Below, piece by piece: positions 51,301 through 62,523 of a stretch of DNA of 64,000 nucleotides; the first letter of the stretch is position 1; the number at the start of each line of letters is the position of its first letter. Below the pieces are notes generated by a model. That model saw only the letters and a program-made list of their open reading frames with translations. It did not search any database and had not been told where the DNA came from. This DNA is from Diplonema papillatum. Lineage: Eukaryota > Euglenozoa > Diplonemea > Diplonemida > Diplonemidae. The position numbers and the translations under genes are program-made. The stretch is from positions 26,154 to 90,153 of the forward strand of contig JAPJBO010000919.1 in NCBI GenBank assembly GCA_030068145.1, given 5' to 3'.

Positions 51301-53989
51301 TGTCCTCTGTCTTGAAACTCGGAATGAGTGTTTCAAAGCTGGCGACCAGATCCTTGGTACAGCTCTCCAGCCCGAACCCGGTTGTATGTTGTAGCAGAAC
51401 AACAACATCAAGGAAGCTTGCTGCATCGACTGCGTGCGCCATCGACTTTGTCTCAACATTCTCCACCCAATGCTTCACACCAGAGCTGACCTCTTTTCTG
51501 AAGTCTTCGCAACAGCCGAGGAGTTGCTTCGCATTAATGTCTTCGCTTCGTAGTCCGACCTTCTCCACTGCATTCGTAAGGGCCTCCTCTTCGGCTTTAA
51601 ATTTTTGGTAATCAAAGCCTGTAGCACCTGTCTTGCCACTTTTCAGGGTTTCGAGAAGCACAGCCCATTTTGATCTCAGACTTGAGCTGAGTTTGGAGAC
51701 TGCGTCTCTGACGGCCTCGTTTGCTTCGTCCTCAAGCCCACGAAAACGACGCGCTTGGCTTTTTTTCCAGACCGCTTGCTGAGCAGTGCCCAGATCGCGT
51801 AGTATTTCCGGAACTACCTCAAATGGCATTTCATGGGGTTCCGTTCCTCTTAAGACAGCAATCCGCCTCTCGCCGTAGAGCACAAAAGCTGCGTCAATTG
51901 CAGAAACGATTTGTTCTGCAAATTCGCCCTCAAGGATTGACAGCTCGAGGGCCGCAATGTCTTTGAAGGAGACGTTGATGGTGCACGCGTCTTTGAGCTT
52001 GTCGTTTTCTAGCTCGTCGATGGTCTTCTCTTTCTGACTCTCAAACCATTCTGCAGCTTGCGCTGACATGTTGTCGTGTGCGGTCCGGTTGAGGAGTGTC
52101 GTTGGCACCAGTTTGATCGCTTCCAAGGGCGTCGCTTTTTTGATCAGATCAATAACAAGTGAGGCACTACGCTCCCCGATGTTCTGAAGGCTCGTCCACT
52201 CCTCGTCGAACCATTCAATGGCTGTCGTCCCCGATTGCTTGGCGAAGTCGTTGCGAAAAGCGTCTTTCAGTTCCTTCGCCCTTCTAGCACCCTCGATTGT
52301 TTTTCCCGCATCGATTAGCAGCAGATCTTCCATCTTGGCTTTTTGCCCATCGTATTCTGATGGGCTTACCTTGACGTTGCTTTTATAGCGAACAGACAAA
52401 AGTTCGATGATATTCATCTTTACGCGTAGGAGTCCGGTCTCAAACATGGTATCTGTGGACTGAGGACTATCAGGAGCTGGAAAAGCTTTGAAACCATTCA
52501 TCCTGTCTACGATTTTGGGTAGCCACGAGGAATCGGATGCAAAGTTGGCGAGACATGCGTCCAATGCAGCCAGCAACCTCTCAGATTGCATGGTTGCCTT
52601 CCTCTTCATCTCTTTGAAGCATGTAGAGACAATGTCCCAAAAGGCTGACCCTTCGGACAGCAGGTCGAGGAAATGTACCACGAGGTCGTAATAGTACTTC
52701 GCCCGAATGTACCGGTTGGCCAGCAGATCCGAAGAATACTGCTGCGTCACCTTTCCAAATTGACTGCCAAGCTCCTTCTGCGCCTTGTCACTTAGCCACT
52801 CTTTGAACCTTCCCGGGCCTTCTGTCGCCTTTTTTCTTTTGACGAAGTCGGCGAATGGCTGTGGGTCCCCAGATGTGGGTTGGATGACGCACAACTCTGC
52901 AGGTTGCTCGCACTGAGTTTTCATCTGTTCGAAAGCTTTGTAAGCGGGATCGTCAGCGCTTAGAGCCCGTAGCTTGGCGGCGATATAATTGCGTATTTGG
53001 TCGCTGGTGTATCCGTCTGATTTTGTGAACGCGTACACTACAGAAGTACCGAATTCGCTATGCTTCCGGTCTGCCTGCGGGATGAGCTGCATCAGGTTTT
53101 CAATCAACGTCACCAAGCCAACGCCTTTCGGTCCTATGTCGCTGACGCCGACGATACCTATAGGAAGGACGCTTTTCGCCCGGTTGAACGCTGCAGCGAC
53201 GATAGTGCCGTTCACGATTTCGCTGGACAGGTCAGTGTCGGAGAACCCAGGAGTGTCACACCACAGCATCCCCTGTTGCTCGACGACGCACACGCAACGC
53301 GTCTCTGAACGCATTGTTGAGCCGACTGTGCACGCAGCAGGCAGGCTGCTACCTTTCGGTTTGAGGTGCTTGGACCCCCCATGGTCCTGCGGAATTTCTT
53401 CGAACTCAGCACCGGCTAGCCAGTGCATTGTCGTGCTCTTTCCACACCCAGTCTCCCCCAGAAGAGCGACGATGTCCTTGCCCTCAAAATCATCGCCAGC
53501 TTTCTTACCAGCTTCCAAGAGGGTGTACACCAAGGGCAAATTTACCGGCCGAGTGCACTTCAGTAGGCTCCACAGCGCGTCTGCGGTGCAATTCTCTTTC
53601 AGACATTCAAAGGCAGACGCGACGTCAGCGTCGAACCCTTCTTCCTTCAAGCACTCCTCTAACTGACTGCAGACAGCCGGGATTTTTACGTCCGGATCCT
53701 GTAGTAACCCGTTTTCCGTGTCGAAGTGCAGCTCCAGTAGTGCCAAGCATCTCATCGAGCCGTCTGGCATCGCGCGGATGGCGTTCCAGGCAGGCAGCTG
53801 CCGAGTCGGCAACGCATCCTCCCGCAGTTCCTTGACCAAGGTTTCCACGACGCTATTCTGCTGGGTGCTGGTGCTGTCAGATGTGGTAGGCTCGGGGTCC
53901 TCGTCCAGCAAAAACCCTTTCCAGACCGAGTACAGGTGGACGTCATTCTGCTGAGCGGGGCCAAGTTCGGTCGGCTCGAAAGGTGACAT
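45375..53989 (-). CDS. Giant GTPase - SecA-like motor - vWA fusion (two exons)
   Basis: Exon 1 (53989-50132, 1286 codons) starts at the first in-frame ATG. It holds a P-loop GTPase: GETGCGKST at about 178-186, DTPGF at 245-249, TKSD at 322-325, most like AIG1/IRG-type GTPases. A long, mostly helical region follows. Exon 2 (49769-45375) carries some 600 helical residues, then SecA-type motor motifs: ILTGQGKS, YSTYLSARD, IIDEVD, GLTGT, ATDAFSRGTDF and QITGRTNRQG. A von Willebrand A domain comes last, with MIDAS-like DATLSM. Both exons are phase 0 across a predicted 362-bp intron (50131-49770; donor GTCTGT, acceptor CATAG), giving YYAELHTE-VCNGIVTG and about 2750 residues. The donor is weak, so two adjacent genes remain possible. 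SecA normally drives protein export in bacteria and plastids. The lack of a transit peptide and the GTPase/vWA partners point to another role, perhaps unfolding or remodelling of proteins in the cytosol. Confidence 0.82.
49800..50130. repeat. Intron of the fusion gene: microsatellites and an exon fragment
   Basis: The predicted intron holds a cagggacacaga-type array (about 49816-49862) and an acacagacaga array (about 50092-50130). It also has a 27-bp segment at 49890-49916 that is identical to exon sequence at 49189-49215 of the same gene (translating GACVVEAR on the minus strand). The intron thus includes a copied piece of its own downstream exon. Confidence 0.75.
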
Positions 53990-56509
53990 TCTTTGCTGGA
54001 ATCCTTCGTCTATTCCCTGTGTTCCCCACCCCCTACCGCCCCCTAGGACCGCGGTGGCGGGCAAATGCGTTTTCGTCCAGGCGTTTTTGAGGACACCGGC
54101 ACGTACAAACAAACATCGCGCCTGTTCTTTTAGAACATGGAAACTGGGAGACGTCTTCTCCCGTCCACTTGAGCAGTGCTGGGTACAAACGCCTGCGTTG
54201 CGTTTGCAGATTGGGCAGGTGCCGTTTAAAAACGCCTACCGCAATGCAGTGCACGTCAGGTATGGAAAGACACATGAGTGAAGTAGTGCGGTAAGTACAC
54301 GTACGGAAGTGCCCCCTATGTGGGTCGTAAGTGTAAGAGCGACTTACAAATAAGGGACATTGGTCGTCATTCCCTGCCGCAACAACCATGTTCTGGTACT
54401 TCGAGACTGGAGGTCCTATGAACATGCAATGTGAATAGCCTCTATTCGAGCCAACCCGGTTTTTAATGTTGCGAAAGTGTATAGTTTTTGGACTAGATAA
54501 TCGTGCGGAGCAAGCTTTTTTACCCTTCCGAAAGGTATGCGGGTGGCAGAGTGACCGGGTGTTGGCCTTCAGGCCGGTAGGCCCCCGCCCATGACATTTT
54601 CCCGGTCGAAGATTGTTTTCGAGGTTTGTTGCGTTTCGGGATCTAATGTGCTCGAAAGTTGCGTTTTTTGCGGAGTTTCTCAGTATCTCGCGGCTTACCT
54701 GGTGGGGGGTCCGGGGGGGTCTCCCCCCCGGTACTGGCGCCGAACTTGCCATCACAGGCCAAACATAGCATCACTCGAACTACGCTTCACCTTTAGCATC
54801 GCAGCTTTGCTTCATCCGAACTTTGCATCGTCCGAACTTGCTTCACCAAAACTCAGCTTCGTGCGGACTTTGCTTCGCCCGAACTAAGCTTCGCCCGAAC
54901 TTTGCTTCACGAGAACTTAGCTTCGCCCGAACTTTGCCCGAACTTTGCTTCGCCCGAACTTTGCTTCACCAGAACTTAGCTTCGCCCGAACTTAGCTTCG
55001 CCCGAGCGAACTTTACTGTTCTTAGCCGAGCACACGTACTTTTTTGCGCTCCAACATTTTCAAATCATGACTCGAAGCTCAACGAAGTCCCACACTCGTG
55101 AAACTCATCTCAGCTTGGCTAATCTCCTCACGCGGCCAGCGTTCTCGTTCGAGTATACAATCAATCGTAAGTTTCCGCAGCAGAAAAGGTAAGTGGAAAC
55201 CCTCTGTTGTCGATGATTCTTGTGTTGGCCACAATTCCATCCAGCGATTCGGCAGGGGGGGAGGGGGGGGGGGGTACCCACCCACCCCTCGTTGCCGTCC
55301 GGCTGACAACGATGCCGAGTTTAGGGGCCTTAGCATCAGCACTGGGGGGGGACAAGGGAAACGGAGCAAGAAGTGTTTCGAGGAGAGAAGCCCTGCTGTG
55401 GAGAGTGCAGTAAGTCAGTCCACCCCGTGCGTCGAACGAAACGCCTGCTGCTGTGGGTCAGCAGGACACCTCGTCCAGGTGGGTAGCGTCACCTCCCCGA
55501 TGCGAGCTGATTGCCGGATGGATGCGGGCAACTGCACCTTTGTACCACCGACACCCTCTGGGTGCTTCCAGGTTACGCGCAATCGGGGGTTTGAAACATG
55601 ATGATCAATACCGAAAGCCCGCACCCACGCGGCGTTGACTGTGGCTGGTCTTTGTAAGGGCTGCCTTGATGTTACTTTGATCAAACTCTACTAACCTCAA
55701 ACTGCTGCTGTCTATCAGCAGTCTATCACAGGCGCGACGTGCATGACGGTCGCAGAGCGCTGCGGAGGGTTGCACAACGGATGTCTGGACTACGACATGT
55801 CGGCATATAAGAACTGCAGTTTTATTTCCCTCCTCTTGGAGAACCAGCCGCCAAACCTCGCTTCCGTGTACGTAAGAAAAGAGGGAGAGAGACACGGGTT
55901 TGGAGGAGGACGCGCGTGCGTCGGGGCCGGTGAGAAGCACCGGCCACCTTGCTAGATAAATCCTGCCGCGGAAGAGGCAACCTCTTACTCGCTGGGGTCG
56001 GCACCCCTGCGGAGACCCTCCGTGCCTCCACGCGGAAGGAAACAGTAGGCTTGGAAACATTGGCCTGACCAGTGCTGCAAACGAGGCCACAACACCACCG
56101 CTACCAGGTATTGCAACAACACGAGCAACAGCGCCGCAGAAAGCGCGAGAATTCGCCAGCGCCGGCCGCACCCGCGGCTGAACTGAAAGGTCAGGGGGGA
56201 CCAGCGCCACTGGGACGCCACAACAAAGTGGCGACACCGGCAGCGACCACAGTGCAAAGGCCAACCACGCCTCGAGGAGAACACACAAAAGTGCCGCAAA
56301 CTCCACCCCATAACGCGAACGGGCGAGCGTCGGCCCCGCCAATTACACCGTCACCAGCAATGAAGGCATCAGCGCCGGTAAAGCGAAGACGAGAGATGAC
56401 GACCCCGCAACGGAAGAAGAAGTGCCCAGCGCCGCCCGTGAAAGCGAAGGCAAGGGTCGCAGAAGCATGCGAACCGGGAAGGGAAGGGTCGCAAAGCGAT
56501 CGCGGAACA
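53990..56509. other. Repeat-rich spacer upstream of the fusion gene
   Basis: No gene is firmly supported. The frame of the fusion gene stays open upstream of its first ATG to about 54112 without another ATG. A tRNA-A-box-like word (tggcagagtgacc, 54544-54556), followed by a ggccttcaggcc hairpin but no good B box, recalls the tRNA-like sequence at 40.3 kb. Also present are the minisatellite at 54779-55015, a 70-bp dispersed repeat (55274-55343) and the partner of the 0.9-kb repeat (55585-55690). Confidence 0.55.
54779..55015. repeat. 16-17-bp minisatellite (cttcgcccgaacttag)
   Basis: More than a dozen variants of gcttcgcccgaacttt and gcttcaccagaacttagc in tandem. No coding sense is evident. 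Confidence 0.88.
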
Positions 56510-56520
56510 GCAGGGAGGAT
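56120..56520 (+). other. Basic, proline-rich open segment
   Basis: Part of a plus-strand frame (ATG at 56072) reads as a basic, Pro/Ala-rich protein segment (for example RRRKRENSPAPAAPAAE and VKRRREMTTPQRKKKCPAPP). It resembles the disordered, basic starts of mobile-element proteins or nuclear proteins. The frame then runs into the duplicated SNF2 tail region, which is antisense, so the downstream part is not genuine. An antisense frame covers the same ground (55605-56342) and looks less protein-like. Confidence 0.25.
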
Positions 56521-58470
56521 AGTCCGCTGCCATCTTTCGGTTCTAGTTCTTGACGAATTGGCTTTGCCAGGCAATTTGGTTGCACTGGAAGAACAACAGA
56601 ACATAGAGCACCCCTTCCATCTGGCGGGCATTCTCAAGCTCCTCGAGTGTTGTCACCGCTTCTTGAGCGACAGCCTGTGGCGCTTTCCCGGCGGTGTCGC
56701 GCGCCGGGCGTCCGACGACGGCTCCGCGGCTCGCTTCTTCGGGAAGCTCAGCACCAGCTCCGACTGCTTCGCGTCGGCTTCGCCCGCCGACGACGACGCG
56801 GCGGCGGCGGCGGCGGCGGCGGCACGCTTTCCGAAGGAGAGCGTCAGGCCCGGCGGCTGTCCCGTGGCCACGGTGCATGCCCGCTTGCCGGCCGGGGCAG
56901 CGGGGCTGTCGGCGGGCGGGGCCTCCTGCTTCTTCTTCCGCTGCGCCGACAGCGGCGAAGGCGACGTCGCCGCCGCGCCGCGCCGCTCCTGCCGCCGAAC
57001 GAAAGCGTCAGAGCCGGCTTCGGCGGCGGCTCCGCCCGCCGCCCACCTTCCGACGGACCTGCTGGATCCCGGCTTTTTCGACCACTTCACCGGTTTTGCC
57101 CATGGCCTACGTGAGACACAGCGTTCGACACACATAACAGCGGATCTGGCGCTTCCTTCAAACCTGTTTTCTTCATCTAACGGCAGTGAGGATAGTCCGC
57201 TACCATCTTTCGGTTCTAGTTCTTGACGAATTGGCTTTGCTGGGCAATTTGTCCCAAAGAAGACCCGCTTTGCGGTTATATGCAGTTGCTCTGGAAGAAC
57301 AACAGAACGTAGAGCACCCCTTTCCATCTGGCGGGCATTCTCAAGCTCCTCGAGTGTTGTCACCGCTTCTTGAGCGACAGCCTGTGGCGCTTTCCCGGCG
57401 GTGTCGCGCGCCGGGCGTCCGACGACGGCTCCGCGGCTCGCTTCTTCGGGAAGCTCAGCACCAGCTCCGACTGCTTCGCGTCGGCTTCGCCCGCCGACGA
57501 CGACGCGGCGGCGGCGGCACGCTTTCCGAAGGAGAGCGTCAGGCCCGGCGGCTGTCCCGTGGCCACGGTGCATGCCCGCTTGCCGGCCGGGGCAGCGGGG
57601 CCGTCGGCGGGCGGGGCCTCCTGCTTCTTCTTCCGCTGCGCCGACAGCGGCGAAGGCGACGTCGCCGCCGCGCCGCGCCGCTCCTGCCGCCGAACGAAAG
57701 CGTCAGAGCCGGCTTCGGCGGCGGCTCCGCCCGCCGCCCACCTTCCGACGGACCTGCTGGATCCCGGCTTTTTCGACCACTTCACCGGTTTTGCCCACGG
57801 CCTACGTGAGACACAGCGTTCGACACACATAACAGCGGATCTGGCGCTTCCTTCAAACCTGTTTTCTTCATCTAACGGCAGTGAGGATAGTTCGCTACCA
57901 TCTTTCGGTTCTAGTTCTTGACGAATTGGCTTTGCTGGGCAATTTGTCCCAAAGAAGACCCGCTTTGCGGTTATATGCAGTTGCTCTGGAAGAACAACAG
58001 AACGTAGAGCACCCCTTTCCATCTGGCGGGCATTCTCAAGCTCCTCGAGTGTTGTCACCGCTTCTTGAGCGACAGCCTGTGGCGCTTTCCCGGCGGTGTC
58101 GCGCGCCGGGCGTCCGACGACGGCTCCGCGGCTCGCTTCGTCGGGAAGCTCAGCACCAGCTCCGACTGCTTCGCGTCGGCTTCGTCGGCGGCTCTGCTGG
58201 ATCCCGGCTTTTTCGACCACTTCACCGGTTTTGCCCACCCGCTGTGCTGTGGCCTACGTGACGCAGCGTTCGACACACATAATAGCGGCTCCGGCGCTTC
58301 CTTCAAACCTGTTTTCTTCATCTAACGGCAGTGAGGGTAGTCCGCTACTGCATCTTTAGGTTCTAGTTCTTGACGAATTGGTTTTGCTAGGCAATTTGGT
58401 TGCTCTGGAAGAACAACAGAACGTAGAGCACCGCCTTCCATCTGGCGGGCATTCTCAAGCTCCTCGAGTG
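56510..58470 (-). repeat. Tandem duplicates of the SNF2-gene 3' exon tail
   Basis: Downstream of the SNF2-type exon its last part is repeated: about 57887-58329 (internally shortened), 57183-57886 and 56510-57182. Copies end at equivalent stop codons near 58055, 57360 and 56653, with the shared ending ATPPGKRHRLSLKKR. Full units are about 704 bp and include the 3' flank. Copies differ by a (ggc)n expansion at 56802-56821 and by deletions. Coding frames survive in the copies but have no start or upstream domain, so they are probably unexpressed duplicates or alternative last exons. Confidence 0.85.
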
Positions 58471-58473
58471 TTG

Positions 58474-59953
58474 TCACCGCTTCTTGAGCGACAGCCTGTG
58501 GCGCTTTCCCGGCGGTGTCGCGCGCCGGGCGTCCGACGACGGCTCCGCGGCTCGCTTCTTCGGGAAGCTCAGCACCAGCTCCGACTGCTTCGCGTCGGCT
58601 TCGCCCGCCGACGACGACGCGGCGGCGGCGGCACGCTTTCCGAAGGAGAGCGTCAGGCCCGGCGGCTGTCCCGTGGCCACGGTGCATGCCCGCTTGCCGG
58701 CCGGGGCAGCGGGGCCGTCGGCGGGCGGGGCCTCCTGCTTCTTCTTCCGCTGCGCCGACAGCGGCGAAGGCGACGTCGCCGCCGCGCCGCGCGCTGCGCC
58801 GCTCCTGCCGCCGAACGAAAGCGTCAGCGCCGGCTTCGGCGGCGGCTCCGCCCGCCGCCCGCCTTCTGACGGGCGCCCGCCGCCGCCGCCGCCGGTTATC
58901 GACGGCTTTTTCGACCACTTCACCGTTTTGCCCACCCGCAGCCGCCCGTCCTTCGAAGATCCCGCCGGCCCCGCGTCTCCGTCCGCCTCTTCGTCGCCCA
59001 AAACCGTCTGCGGCGAGCGCAGCAGCCGGGTCGGAAAGGTGCTCTTCGCGTCTTCTTCTCCTTCTTCTTCCCCTTCTCCTCCTGCCCCCGCGCCGCCGGT
59101 CGCTTCCGCTTTTTTCGCGCGGGATTCGGTCGCGGCGCACGCGTCGTCGAAGAGGCGCTTCCAGTATGCGACGTCGTTGTCGCCAGCTGGGTCGCCGCCC
59201 GCCTTGGCCGTCACGTTGACCTCCGAAAACAGCTTGATCTCGCTGACGAGCGCGTTTGCGACTGCGCCCTTCCCCGCCTGGCTGAGGATCTCGTCCGCCG
59301 ACGCCTGGAACAGCGCCTGGTCGGCCTTCGCCGAGCCGTCCTTCAGGCTGGCCTCCTTGAGGATGCGGTACGCGCCGTGCTTCAGGAACTCTCGCATCTC
59401 GCCGTCGGAAAGCCCCGTTTTCGCGCCCGGGTTCCCCGCGTCGCGCGCGGGCCCGCCGAGGACCGACGTCGAAAGGGCGAGCTTTTTCGACGCGGTTTCG
59501 ACCATTTTCTCCTCGAACGTGTTCGTCGAGATCAGGCGGAAGATCATGACCTCATTCTCCTGCCCGAGCCGGTGGACCCTCGCGGCTGCTTGCAGGTCCT
59601 GCTGCGGGTTCCAATCGGTGTCGTATATCACAACGCGGTCTGCGACGGTCAGGTTCAATCCGACCCCACCTGCCCTCGTCGTCAGCAGGAACACGAACGT
59701 CTCCTTGTCATCGGGGTTGTTGAACTTGGTGATGGCGGCCTGCCTCTCGGCTCCGGTCACGGTGCCGTCGAGCCGGACGTACGCGTACTTCCGGTGGTTC
59801 AGGCACTCTTCGAGGACGTCGAGCACGCGCGTCCACTGTGTAAAGACCAACGCCTTCCGCCCTTCCGACTTCCACTTCGCCAGCAGCTTGTCGAGAATGA
59901 CTGTCTTCGAGCAGCATGCAATCACGGGCGGCAGAGACGCCTGTTGTTTTTTG
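58474..59953 (-). CDS. SNF2/CHD-type helicase C-terminal lobe with Lys/Ala/Gly-rich tail (partial)
   Basis: The exon begins after an acceptor (AACAACAG) at about 59954 and reads ASLPPVIACCSKTVILDKLL. It contains helicase lobe 2 of a SNF2 remodeller: ALVFTQWTRVLDVLEECL, RLDGTVTGAERQ, LLTTRAGGVGLNLT, DTDWNPQQDLQAAARVHRLG and NTFEEKMVE. These are closest to the CHD/ISWI group. A post-helicase segment follows, then a long low-complexity GC-rich tail ending ATPPGKRHRLSLKKR. Such ATPases slide or evict nucleosomes. The ATPase lobe 1 with Walker A/DExH is absent: I found no exon for it in 59954-62523, and a different gene lies beyond. Either lobe 1 exons lie outside the window, with the USP gene nested in an intron, or this is a 5'-truncated copy. 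Confidence 0.8.
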
Positions 59954-61178
59954 GGGTGAACGTTCGCCCGAAGTTCCGGGATTTTACAGTCTCCGAGTGA
60001 ACATCGAAAGGTAGATCCGATACCGTACAGTGAGAGTCATTCGCACGCAAATGAGTACAACACTACAGAACTCTCAAGATTCCAGGTAGTTGTTACACTG
60101 CATTCGCACGCGAATGGGTACCAGACTATAGAATATTCTCATAGGAATCTCAAGAATGCGGATAGTTGTTGCACTGGTGTCTGGCCTTTGAAACCTTCAG
60201 GTTCCTGCTTCGTGCCAAAGCGCCGCCGCCCGGGTTAAGGGCCGGCATGGGTCAGGGCCAGGGAGGCTGTTGGGAGGGGTCACCACTCACCCGCCCGCTA
60301 TCTTCGTTGCCTTCACTGCCCCCGACTCCCTCCTGCCTTCGTCGTCCCGAGGGGGGAGACGTCTTCATCTTCAGGCGCTACTTGCCCCTCGGGGGAAAAT
60401 CTTAGTTTAATGTTTAGGCAGTTGTCAAGCATGTGTGAGAGGGAGGAAACCGAACCGCCCAAGTAAGACCTTCTGATCATGATCATTTGCCAAATTTGCC
60501 ACCTGAAACCACGTCCAGGATTTGGGCTCAGGGTAGTGCGGTCAACGAAAACTTTAGTAGTTTCCCTTTCTACTTTCTCCTACTCTCGCGGGGTACGGTT
60601 TTTTTAGGGAGGGGGGGGGGGGGGCAGGGATGATAAAATACAACCCCAGTTTCAAAAAATACAAAAAATACAAAAAATACAGTATTTTTTGGTATTTTAT
60701 GGATTGCCAGCAGTGGACGATCTTAAACACAGGGGGTGACAAAAAACACCTCAAAAAAAAATTCCCCGCTGCGCGGGGCCTTCTGGACACTGTTACAAAA
60801 CACTTCCAAGACCCAGAGGAATCCTGATGGAGCCTCTTCATGACGCACTCACGTATCTCTCTGTCTGATAGAGTCATTTCTACCGTCTTCTACACAAAGC
60901 AAATATCTCCTTGGAATCCTTGGCAATGGGGGTCACGTTGGGGGTCAGGAAAAGGCATAGAGCCTTGCAGATTGTGCGTGGCTCATGTGCCTAATCGAGC
61001 TTAGCCCGAGGGTGGGAAGGGGTGGGAACAAAAGGGACAAAAAGTGTGTAATGTGTGTAGCGGGAGATACCCTGTGGATTGTTGCGGTCTCTGCCACCCG
61101 ATCCATGATTCCCGGCGTAAACTCTTCTAATTTATTCAGGGAATCAGCCCATCCGAAGATGCTTAACCAGTATTGTGA
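59954..61178. other. Spacer with A-rich short repeats
   Basis: I looked for the missing SNF2 lobe 1 exon and found none. It contains a G-run (60611-60623) and aaaaatacaaaaaatac words at 60655-60680 followed by an opposed tattttttggtattttatgg. Similar words recur at 61655-61790, in partly opposite order, on the far side of the hAT fragment. Confidence 0.5.
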
Positions 61179-61520
61179 TCAATACTGCGATCCAGGAGTT
61201 GGGAGTTGGGTCCGAACACACAGCGTAAAGTACAAACATGCCGATTCTTGCTTTCCCCTTTTCATAGCTGGTAGCTTAAATCGAAGGACAAGGCCGATTC
61301 TGAGAACCACTTTGCTGGTGCTGCCGGGAGAAAGTGCATGCCTTGTGACATTCGGGCGCACATTTCGAAGCACTGTGCGGAACAGAGGATCCTCCACAGT
61401 GAAGAAAAGGCTTGCAAAAACATATCTGATGCATTGCTGCATGCTGTCCCTTTCAACTTCAGACATTCCGGGGCATATACCGAGGCGTGTCTGCTCGAAC
61501 AGAATTGCCATGAGCACCAC
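61179..61520 (-). mobile_element. hAT transposase fragment
   Basis: The minus-strand frame has SEVERDSMQQCIRYVFASLF followed by FTVEDPLFRTVLRNVRPN. This fits the hAT-superfamily signature near the N-terminal side of the transposase: an RxI helix, then PFxxVExpxFRxLL and a proline-rich turn. The catalytic DDE region is not seen. A-rich short repeats lie on both sides (60.65 and 61.66-61.79 kb). A decayed DNA transposon remnant is likely. Confidence 0.5.
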
Positions 61521-61654
61521 TTTTCACCACTTGCTACGTCGGACTGACATCCTTCGGGTGGTGTTTTGCCCCAAAATATTCACACCGCCCAGCTCTTCCT
61601 CATCAGCTGGAAAACACTTCAACCCACACGAAACCCGTCCCAGCAGAGAACACC

Positions 61655-61800
61655 GGGACCCCAAAAAATCCAAAACTCCAAAAAATCCAAAACTCCAAAA
61701 TTCTCAAAAATCCAAAAAAATACAAAAAATACAAATTCCGGGTTCAAAAAATACAAAAAATACAAGTCCAAAAAATACCATAAAACACAAGGCTTCTCAA
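61655..61800. repeat. A-rich tandem words (aaaaaatccaaaactcc, aaaaaatacaaa)
   Basis: Short imperfect units end in caaaaaataccataaaacac, the reverse complement of which resembles tattttttggtattttatgg at 60.68 kb. They may be the ends of an element that surrounds the hAT fragment. Confidence 0.65.
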
Positions 61801-62523
61801 CCCTGGGGGGGGTCGTTGTTTAATGGTTTAGCTTGAAGGGTGTTGGAAAGGTTGAAAAAGGTTTTGGGGGTCACCGTCGGTTTGTGTTTTTATTTTTTTC
61901 TGTATATTTTTTTTGGGGGGTAATTATTTTCGGGGGTTCGCGTAACCCTTCTTTTCCGGAAGATAACGTTATCTTTTCTTTTCTCTCTGGCGCTCTTTTT
62001 CTCTCTATCTCTCTCTTTGGCTAGCAAAGCGACTATTGCGACCGACACCACGACCACACCCGTAATGAATGTGATCAAGGGCCCCCCACGTTCTACATGT
62101 TGAGCAGTGTGAACTTGAAATGCAGGTACCACAGGGGTAAGCTTGCATGTTGAGCAGGGGTTGCCATGTAGCCCGTACCGGTCTAAGCCTTCATTGCAGC
62201 TTCCGTAAGCACCCCCGTTGGGACGGGTCCGACGGTCCGTTAGTCATCAGCGACATCGGGCGGGAAAAAGTAAATAAAAAGAAAGGGGAAAAATGGGGGT
62301 GTGGGTGGATAAGCTCGTGGTAGGTTGTTCGGAAATAAGTACAACCTCAAACTACGCCTAGCACAGGGCCAGGCGGCATATACGTGCCTTCATCCTCTCA
62401 TGTTAGTGTGCGTTCACTCGTACAGACACTTCGAGTTTTTCCCGTTAGTCAGGGTAAACGGGTGCGGAGTGAAACATAGACCAGCCAGCAATCAAGAACC
62501 CGATGAGGCTCAAACGACGCGGA
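61801..62523. other. Spacer downstream of the USP gene
   Basis: No gene is seen. It has T-runs and a (ct)n stretch (61977-62016). A segment at 62112-62146 (aacttgaaatgcagg ... taagcttgcat) matches 14777-14806 in rotatin intron 1, another dispersed repeat. Confidence 0.5.

Noticed and set aside
54033-54755. 240-residue minus-strand frame upstream of the fusion gene
   Set aside because: Composition is unlike a protein, it overlaps the tRNA-like word and the start of the fusion gene in another frame, and has no motif.
56072-59959. Plus-strand frames of 160-490 residues over the SNF2 tail and its copies
   Set aside because: Antisense to a frame with clear helicase motifs; Arg/Ala-rich low-complexity shadows of GC-rich sequence.
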